In this document: positions 58,578 to 64,000 of the stretch, one piece after another
How positions within the stretch are numbered: the stretch's first letter is position 1
Layout of the letters: the number at the start of each line of letters is the position of its first letter
Source of the DNA: Chryseobacterium sp. YIM B08800
GTDB taxonomy: Bacteria > Bacteroidota > Bacteroidia > Flavobacteriales > Weeksellaceae
NCBI RefSeq assembly: GCF_026163565.1
Contig: NZ_JAPDKN010000016.1
Coordinates: forward strand, 1 to 64,000
Direction: 5' to 3'
DNA length: 64,000 nucleotides
Made by a program: the position numbers and the translations under genes
The notes under the pieces: model-generated
The model's database searches: none
Told to the model about the DNA's origin: nothing
Seen by the model: only the letters and a program-made list of their open reading frames with translations

Positions 58578-58928
58578 CTAAAGTTGATTTCGGAAGCCAA
58601 TCATCATATTGGTTAGGTTGTAACAGTCAGAATATAATTTTTGAAAATTTTCTTCTGAGATGTAATTTCGGTTTTTTGCCTTGTACAGACAGGTTACAAC
58701 CTCGGCACAAGATCGAATTGAATATCCCATAAATTTTTTAAATTCAGGTTTCGATTGAAGAATGGAGCCTTCAGAAATATTGAGAGCAATTGAATCAACT
58801 GCTCTCCTTATTTGACTTGTAAGATTGAATTTTTCATCTGCTGGAAAATTTATTGTAGTTTGGAAAATAATTTCTCCTAATTCCATCGATTTTTGCCAAA
58901 TTGTCAATTTTTCAAATTTAAAACTCAT
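58578..58928 (-). CDS. Four-helix-bundle protein (S23/Avd fold)
   Basis: 116 residues. FEKLTIWQKSMELGEIIFQT, then AVDSIALNISEGSILQS and SCAEVVTCLYKAKNRNYIS: the pattern of 23S rRNA intervening-sequence proteins, which form a barrel of four-helix bundles. The accessory Avd protein of DGRs has the same fold, but this gene is chromosomal and 50 kb from the DGR. Flanked by inverted repeats. Confidence 0.85.
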   Translation of the reverse strand: MSFKFEKLTIWQKSMELGEIIFQTTINFPADEKFNLTSQIRRAVDSIALNISEGSILQSKPEFKKFMGYSIRSCAEVVTCLYKAKNRNYISEENFQKLYSDCYNLTNMMIGFRNQL

Positions 58929-58964
58929 GATAAATTGATTTTTCTGTTTTCCTAAAATGTTAAA

Positions 58965-58996
58965 CTTCCAGCTTCAATCTTCCTACTTCCATCTTC
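58965..58996. repeat. Right flank repeat of the four-helix-bundle gene
   Basis: Pyrimidine-rich repeat with core CTTCCATCTTC, inverse of the left repeat. Confidence 0.55.
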
Positions 58997-59277
58997 TACA
59001 AAACGTCACGCAAGTCTTCGTTTTTCTGGAAAGTCGCTTTTGCAAACGGACAAAGAGGAATGACCTTTTTGCCATTTTCTCTTGCAAATTCTACTGCTTT
59101 TATCAGCATTTCTTTTCCTACTCCCTTTCCGTTGTAGGCTTCTTCAACTTCGGTGTGATCGATGATGAATCGGTCTTCACCTGCCCAAGTATAGGTCATT
59201 AATCCCGCTCTTCTTCCATCGATCAATGCTTCAAAGCTTCCGTGTTTTTCGTCGTTGTTTTGTTTTACGTCTATCAT
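58996..59277 (-). CDS. Small GNAT-type acetyltransferase (YjdJ-like)
   Basis: 93 residues. The coenzyme A-binding segment is VEEAYNGKGVGKEMLIKAVE. Short GNATs of this kind lack the usual N-terminal part. Only 2 bp from the OsmC gene, probably the same operon. A paralogue is at 62428-62745. Confidence 0.85.
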   Translation of the reverse strand: MIDVKQNNDEKHGSFEALIDGRRAGLMTYTWAGEDRFIIDHTEVEEAYNGKGVGKEMLIKAVEFARENGKKVIPLCPFAKATFQKNEDLRDVL

Positions 59278-59279
59278 GT

Positions 59280-59678
59280 TTAAGAAAATTTGGTTTGTAT
59301 TTCTATTTCATTATTTAACATTTTGTGTACCGGACAAGCATCTGCAATGGTGTGAAGTCTTTTCAGTTGTTCTTCACTCAAATCATTTCCTTCAAAACTT
59401 ATGTTTCTTTTAAAAACCGCGAGTTTTGTTAAAGGGAAGTTTTCCAGCTCGACTTCTACGTCAATTTTTTCAACGTCCCATTCTTTTCTGTCGATGTACA
59501 TTCTCAAAGTGGCTGCAGTACAGCTTGCCAAAGAAGTTGCAAGAATTTCAAAAGGATTAAAACCTTTGTTTTGTCCGCCTTTGTCGATGGGTTCGTCAGT
59601 GATCAGACTGTTTTCGCCTGCGACAACTTCCGTGTAATATTTTGTTTTGCCTAAACTTGCTTTTACAGTTACAGCCAT
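59280..59678 (-). CDS. OsmC/Ohr-family protein
   Basis: 132 residues. The OsmC fold is supported by GGQNKGFNPFEILATSLASC with the first active Cys, and DACPVHKMLNNEI with the second Cys. These proteins reduce organic peroxides. A heptamer repeat array sits just before its start codon. Confidence 0.9.
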   Translation of the reverse strand: MAVTVKASLGKTKYYTEVVAGENSLITDEPIDKGGQNKGFNPFEILATSLASCTAATLRMYIDRKEWDVEKIDVEVELENFPLTKLAVFKRNISFEGNDLSEEQLKRLHTIADACPVHKMLNNEIEIQTKFS

Positions 59679-59684
59679 ATTTTT

Positions 59685-59836
59685 GTTAGATGTTAGATGT
59701 TAGATGTTAGATGTTAGATGTTAGAGGTTAGATGTTAGATGTTAGATGGTAGATGTTAGATGTTAGATGTGAGATGTTAGATGTTAGATGTTCGATGTTA
59801 GATGTTAGATGTTAGATGTTAGATGTTAGATGTTAG
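59685..59836. repeat. Heptamer tandem array (about 22 copies of TGTTAGA)
   Basis: 152 bp of 7-bp units, mostly TGTTAGA with a few variants (GTTAGAG, GGTAGAT, GTGAGAT, TTCGATG). It starts 6 bp upstream of the OsmC start codon, in its promoter or leader. The rest of the gap up to 59972 holds nothing recognisable. Confidence 0.95.
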
Positions 59837-59972
59837 AAAATCTTTGATTTTAAAAACTTATGTGTTCTTGTCGTTTTGAATATTCTAAGCTTAAAATCTA
59901 AAATGATAAAATCTTTTGTGCCTTTTGTGGTTAAAAAGTTCCACAGATTTCACAGATTCTCACAGTTTTTAA

Positions 59973-60503
59973 TTAAGCAATCTGATTTTTAAAACTTTCT
60001 ATTTTATTATTTAAATCGTTCAGCATTTCAGGATTGATAACTCCACTTTCCAAATCGAAATTTTCGTAAAATTTAGGTAATGAAAAAGTTTCTTTCACCT
60101 CTGCAGCAAACTGCGGGAAAAAAGTTTTTGCAGTATTCATTACATTTCCGCCACCATAACCTCCCGGAGAAGTACTCATCAAAAGCATCGGTTTATTTTG
60201 GAAAACTTTTACATTGATCCTCGAAGCCCAGTCGAATACATTTTTAAAAGCCGCCGAATAAGAACGGTTATGCTCTGCTAAAGAACAGATAATAACATCA
60301 CATTCTTCTATTTGCTTTAAAAAGTTATGCGCTTCATCCGGAAAACCTTTCTTTTCAAGATCAACAGAAAATACAGGCATCGTGAAATCATTAAGGTCGA
60401 TTAAATTAATCTCGTGTTCCTGAAAGTTTTTCAGAACAAATTTTACGAGCTCTCTGTTGATAGATGTGGAAGAAGTACTTCCTGCAAATGCTAATATTTT
60501 CAT
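59973..60503 (-). CDS. NADPH-dependent FMN reductase family protein
   Basis: 176 residues. Flavodoxin-like fold: phosphate-binding FAGSTSSTSINRELVKFVL at the start, and SPGGYGGGNVMNTAKTFFP near residue 110. Related enzymes reduce quinones, azo dyes or chromate. Confidence 0.88.
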   Translation of the reverse strand: MKILAFAGSTSSTSINRELVKFVLKNFQEHEINLIDLNDFTMPVFSVDLEKKGFPDEAHNFLKQIEECDVIICSLAEHNRSYSAAFKNVFDWASRINVKVFQNKPMLLMSTSPGGYGGGNVMNTAKTFFPQFAAEVKETFSLPKFYENFDLESGVINPEMLNDLNNKIESFKNQIA

Positions 60504-60542
60504 GTTTATTTGTTTTTAAATTTTAAAAAAGAAAATCCTGAA

Positions 60543-61418
60543 TTAATTATTTTTCGCTGAATCTTCTTTTACTTTTTCCAGATAATCTTTTTCCAGATCT
60601 TTAAGCCTTTTAAAATAATTTTCTTTATCCATAAACAACTTTGGGTTGTAAGAATCTCCTTCTTTTCGCTTTTTATGAAGATCAAACTGACTTGCATGTG
60701 AAGCTACCCAAACATCGAAATTTATTTTTTTCATCGCTTCAAAAGTATATCCATAATCTTTCTGAATAGTAGGATATTTTTTTACATCCGAGAATTTGTG
60801 GTCAATGATAATCGAAGGTAAATTGGCAATTAGAACTTTGTAATTTTTATTTCCTTCTTTGGTCTCAAATAAGAAACTGCAAGATCCTTTTGTATGACCG
60901 GGATGATGAAGTAAGGTCAATACCATATTTCCCAGTTTGATTTTAGCATTGTTTTTTAAAAGAAAATCAGGCTGTACAGGTTCGAAAGTTACTCCGTATT
61001 TTCCCATTTCGTAGTCAGATTTTCCACCACTTTTCAATTCTTCGGCATCTTTTGCATCAACATAAAGCTTTGCACCGGTCTCTTTTTTTATCTGAGCCAT
61101 AGCTCCCATGTGATCAAAATGAGCCTGCGTTAAGGTAAGAATTTTGATGTCTTTATACTTAAAACCTAGCTTTTCGATATTTTTTTTAATGGTAGAATAA
61201 GAATCCGCCAAACCTGTGTTGATCAAAATATTGCCTTTATCGGTCACAATGAGATAAGATGCAAGATCATAAGTTCCTACATAATACAGATTGCCTACAA
61301 TTTTGAAAGGTTCGTAGTCTTTTGACCATTCTGCCGGATTATTTTTAGGCTCTGTTACGGTTTGCGCAGTTCCAAAAAAAGAGAGACATAGTAAAAATAA
61401 AAGTGTCAGGTTTTTCAT
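60543..61418 (-). CDS. GOB-like subclass B3 metallo-beta-lactamase
   Basis: 291 residues with signal peptide (MKNLTLLFLLCLSFFGTAQ). The zinc motif is QAHFDH (Gln98-His103), with Gln where most B3 enzymes have His, as in GOB enzymes of Elizabethkingia. HHPGHTKGSCSF and SHASQFDLH provide the other zinc ligands, and SGGKSDYEMGKYGVTF matches my memory of GOB. Predicted to hydrolyse penicillins, cephalosporins and carbapenems in the periplasm; sequence similarity alone does not prove resistance. Confidence 0.88.
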   Translation of the reverse strand: MKNLTLLFLLCLSFFGTAQTVTEPKNNPAEWSKDYEPFKIVGNLYYVGTYDLASYLIVTDKGNILINTGLADSYSTIKKNIEKLGFKYKDIKILTLTQAHFDHMGAMAQIKKETGAKLYVDAKDAEELKSGGKSDYEMGKYGVTFEPVQPDFLLKNNAKIKLGNMVLTLLHHPGHTKGSCSFLFETKEGNKNYKVLIANLPSIIIDHKFSDVKKYPTIQKDYGYTFEAMKKINFDVWVASHASQFDLHKKRKEGDSYNPKLFMDKENYFKRLKDLEKDYLEKVKEDSAKNN

Positions 61419-61451
61419 CTGTAAAATTGAACTGTTTATAAAATATTGCTT

Positions 61452-62351
61452 CTATTTTCTGTTTAAAATGGCTTTAGGAAGCGGAACATACTCCTGTTCG
61501 TCTCCGGGAACCAAAGGAAAAGCATCATGGTTCTGGTCATTCCAGTTTACTTTTGCTTCGTCAATCATTTCTTTGTCTGAATTTACAAAATTCCAGAAAA
61601 TGAAACGTTCTTCATCAAAAGGTTCACCTCCGAAAAGATAAACTGTTCCGTTTTCGCTCATTTCAAACTCACAAAGTTGCGTGTTTTTGGCAATCAGCAA
61701 TTGCTTTGAACCGTAAGAATTATCTTCAATATTTACCGTTCCGTCTAAAACATACATCGCTGCTTCACCATAAAGATCTTTTCCAATGCTGATTTTCTGT
61801 GCGGTTTTAGTTTTAATTTCAATAAAAAATAATTTACTGTGAACAGGAACGGGAGATTTTTTATCGAAAGCTTCACCAGCAATCAATTTATACTGAATGT
61901 CGCCATCTTCCCAAACCGGAAGTTCATCGGCTTCAATATGATGAAAAGTAGGTTCGCTTTGTTCCAAATGTTTTGGAAGACCTACCCAAATTTGAAAACC
62001 GTGAAGTTTTTTATCTGTATTCCTTAAATATTCAGGAGTTCTTTCTGAGTGTACCACACCTTTTCCGGCAGTCATCCAGTTCACAGCGCCCGGTTTTATC
62101 TCAAGAGCGCTTCCAATGCTGTCTCTGTGAAAAATAGAACCTTCCAAAAGATAAGTTAAAGTAGAAAGACCAATGTGAGGATGTGGCGGAACATCAAGAT
62201 TCTGATAATCTTTTAATTCTGCAGGTCCCATATGATCGATAAAAACGAAAGGACCAACCGCTCTTTTTTCACGGAAAGGCAATAATCTTCCCACTAAAAA
62301 ATTTCCGATATCTGCGGATTTTTCTTCTAATATAAGTCCGATATTTGACAT
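61452..62351 (-). CDS. Pirin-family protein
   Basis: 299 residues. Bicupin of the pirin family: FIDHMGPAELKDY, PPHPHIGLSTLTYLLEG, HRDSIG and MTAGKGVVHSERTPE hold the iron ligands. Bacterial pirins include quercetinases and regulators; role unknown here. A second pirin is at 62881-63756. Confidence 0.92.
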   Translation of the reverse strand: MSNIGLILEEKSADIGNFLVGRLLPFREKRAVGPFVFIDHMGPAELKDYQNLDVPPHPHIGLSTLTYLLEGSIFHRDSIGSALEIKPGAVNWMTAGKGVVHSERTPEYLRNTDKKLHGFQIWVGLPKHLEQSEPTFHHIEADELPVWEDGDIQYKLIAGEAFDKKSPVPVHSKLFFIEIKTKTAQKISIGKDLYGEAAMYVLDGTVNIEDNSYGSKQLLIAKNTQLCEFEMSENGTVYLFGGEPFDEERFIFWNFVNSDKEMIDEAKVNWNDQNHDAFPLVPGDEQEYVPLPKAILNRK

Positions 62352-62427
62352 AAATATTGTGATTTTAGTTTTTGTGGATAGCTAATTTAATTAAAATTTA
62401 TTCTATTTAAGGCTACTTTAATAAAAA

Positions 62428-62745
62428 TTAAAGTTTATCGTAGCCTTCAAATTTTTCGTCTACAATGCGTTTCCAATCTGGATTTTTTTTGATGAACGCA
62501 AAAACGTAGGGACAAAATGGAAGCAACTTTTTGCCACTTTCTTCAATATAGATCAACGTTTTTTCAACCACTGCAGCAGCAGCTCCGGTTCCTGCTAATT
62601 CAGGCTCAGCTTCGGTATGTATCAATGCGATTCGCTGACTTGTTTCTTTATAATCGATAAATGCGAAATGACCGTTTACTTCGATCTCAAATCTTTTTTT
62701 GTCTTCGTTTTTTACTAATGGAATGTTTTCAAATTCTGGTTTCAT
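62428..62745 (-). CDS. Small GNAT-type acetyltransferase
   Basis: 105 residues. CoA-binding part ELAGTGAAAAVVEKTLIYIE. Paralogue of 58996-59277, with the same C-terminal PFCPYVFAFIKKNP. Lies between the two pirin genes. Confidence 0.85.
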   Translation of the reverse strand: MKPEFENIPLVKNEDKKRFEIEVNGHFAFIDYKETSQRIALIHTEAEPELAGTGAAAAVVEKTLIYIEESGKKLLPFCPYVFAFIKKNPDWKRIVDEKFEGYDKL

Positions 62746-62790
62746 GATGTTTATATTTTTTAAGTTGTGAGTTTATTTTAATTTTTATCC

Positions 62791-62851
62791 TTCTGACGAA
62801 GTAAAGCATAATGAATAATCTTCTTTAAAAGAAATCCTTCCTTCGTCAGAA
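62791..62851. repeat. Inverted repeat in intergenic gap
   Basis: TTCTGACGAAG (62791-62801) and CTTCGTCAGAA (62841-62851) are perfectly inverted, 39 bp apart. I recall such TTCGTCAGAATGAC repeats as scattered in flavobacterial genomes; origin unknown. Confidence 0.6.
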
Positions 62852-62880
62852 TGACAAATGTGACAATTAATAATTGTAAA

Positions 62881-63756
62881 TTAATCTTCTAAATACCCGA
62901 ATTTTCCGGTATTGAAATCTTCAAAAGCCTGCATGATCTCTTCCCTGCTGTTCATTACAAAAGGACCGTGAGGGAAAATGGGTTCATTTAAAGGTTCGCC
63001 ACTTAGAATTAATACTACAGAATCTTCTGTTGCTTCGATGGTGAAATTTTCACCTTCATTTTTAAACAAAACCAAATGGTCAGTTTTTACTTTTTCTTCA
63101 CCATTCACTAAGATGCTTCCTTCAACCACCAAAGCTGCGGTATTGAAATTTGCAGGAAAATTAAAGTCTGCTTTTCCTCCTGATCTTAATTTGGCATTCA
63201 TCAAATTGACCGGGCTGAATGTAGATGCAGAACCTTTTATATTTTGATATTCTCCAGCGATAATTTCTACTAATCCGTTTTCACCTAGATCTGCTCTTTT
63301 TATTTCTGAGTTTTTAATGGCCTGATATTTTGGAGCACTCATTTTATCTTTTGCAGGAAGGTTTACCCAAAGCTGTACCATTTGGAAAATACCTCCAGTT
63401 TTTGACCATTCTTTTTCGTGATATTCTTTGTGTAAAATTCCACTTGCAGCAGTCATCCACTGTATATCTCCTTCACCAATAATTCCACCGCCTCCTGCAC
63501 TGTCGTGATGCTCTACTTTTCCTTGGTAAGCAATCGTTACTGTTTCAAAACCTCTGTGTGGATGTACCCCAACTCCGCGAGGCGTTTCTGAACCGTTAAA
63601 ATGAAATTTAGAATTATAATCAAGCATGATAAACGGATCCATTCTTTTCATATCTAAATGATAAGCACCCGGAATAAAATTGTGTACTCTGAAACCATCA
63701 CCTACAAAATGAGCAGGTTTTGGTGGAACTATGATTTCTATTTTTTTTGTTGTCAT
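62881..63756 (-). CDS. Pirin-family protein
   Basis: 291 residues from ATG 63756 (MTTKKIEIIV); the frame continues upstream to 63780. HPHRGFETVTIAYQG, HHDSAGG and MTAASGILHKEYHE hold the iron ligands. Clearly distinct from the other pirin. Confidence 0.92.
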   Translation of the reverse strand: MTTKKIEIIVPPKPAHFVGDGFRVHNFIPGAYHLDMKRMDPFIMLDYNSKFHFNGSETPRGVGVHPHRGFETVTIAYQGKVEHHDSAGGGGIIGEGDIQWMTAASGILHKEYHEKEWSKTGGIFQMVQLWVNLPAKDKMSAPKYQAIKNSEIKRADLGENGLVEIIAGEYQNIKGSASTFSPVNLMNAKLRSGGKADFNFPANFNTAALVVEGSILVNGEEKVKTDHLVLFKNEGENFTIEATEDSVVLILSGEPLNEPIFPHGPFVMNSREEIMQAFEDFNTGKFGYLED

Positions 63757-63825
63757 AATAGATGTTTTAATTTTAAACAAAATTAGAACAGTCAGAAGAG
63801 AATTACATTGATGTGTGGTAAGTAA

Positions 63826-63880
63826 GTTGGAGGGTTTTAGAGTTGGAGAGTTTTGGGGTTGGAGAATCTGAGAGTTTGGT
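63826..63880. repeat. Imperfect G/T-rich repeats
   Basis: Several imperfect units of GTTGGAG(A)GTTTTGG type lie between the pirin gene and the next minus-strand gene. Low complexity. Confidence 0.5.
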
Positions 63881-63881
63881 T

Positions 63882-64000
63882 TTATCCTTCGGATTTCATG
63901 TTTCTGCCGTCGAATGTGTGAAGTCTTCTAAAAACTAAGCTTGATAAAATGGTCAAAATTCCTACGGTAAGGAAAGTGTAGCGAAATGCGTTGTGGGTTT
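63882..64000 (-). CDS. Partial gene, MFS-type transporter C-terminus
   Basis: Only the last 39 codons are in the window. The end reads AFRYTFLTVGILTILSSLVF, then RRLHTFDGRNMKSEG and stop: a membrane span followed by a basic tail, as in major facilitator transporters of the drug-efflux type. The rest lies beyond the window. Confidence 0.65.
   Translation of the reverse strand, partial: THNAFRYTFLTVGILTILSSLVFRRLHTFDGRNMKSEG

Noticed and set aside
59685..59836. CRISPR-like array
   Set aside because: Units of 7 bp without spacers and no cas genes: a simple tandem repeat.

Overview
The window looks like a Flavobacteriia chromosome of the Chryseobacterium type. It is AT-rich, has TAnnTTTG promoter boxes, and carries a GOB-like metallo-beta-lactamase, a split transketolase and a bacteriocin-like GG-leader peptide. 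A complete-looking siphovirus-type prophage of about 42.5 kb is integrated in it. Genus-level naming is inference from remembered protein similarity; no search was run.

Layout. Bases 1-1165 are left-flank chromosome with one lipoprotein gene. The prophage runs from a displaced tRNA-Ser 3' half (1165-1224) to an intact chimeric tRNA-Ser(GGA) (43714-43803, minus), with the integrase beside the right end. Inside it, left to right: a lysogeny/early region (repressor with twin operators, small DNA-binding proteins, SSB-like protein, an odd tRNA, a possible small RNA); a diversity-generating retroelement (DGR, 5707-8232) with three target genes, one template repeat and one reverse transcriptase; a primase-helicase followed by an iteron cluster (probable origin); a methylase gene broken by one stop codon; head genes (protease, scaffold, capsid); terminase and portal; a tail fibre with an SGNH esterase domain; a lysis cassette (holin, unimolecular spanin, lysozyme); a second methyltransferase; a cargo block (30.2-33.0 kb); and tail genes including the tape measure. 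From 43.8 kb to the end is ordinary chromosome: asparaginase, RNA methyltransferases, TsaD, TamB, Lrp regulator, transketolase, symporter, OsmC, GOB-like beta-lactamase and two pirins.

Main discoveries. (1) The DGR: three tandem variable repeats differ from the template almost only where the template has adenine, and the targets are small proteins without signal peptides in the early region, not tail proteins. (2) A phage-specific late promoter family: TGTCCTTT, then a TAnnTTTG-like box exactly 23 nt after the TGTCC, at six transcription-unit starts; in three of them an intrinsic terminator hairpin sits inside the spacer. (3) A 5' leader at 33035-33236 with two mutually exclusive pairings, one of which would cover the start codon of the next gene. 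(4) Integration replaces the 3' half, discriminator base, CCA and terminator of the host tRNA-Ser.

How the parts fit. The repressor and its operators control the rightward early operon (DNA-binding proteins, DGR, primase, origin). Late genes are then probably switched on through the TGTCC promoters by an unidentified phage activator. The cargo genes have their own host-type promoters and terminators, as expected for genes expressed from the lysogen.
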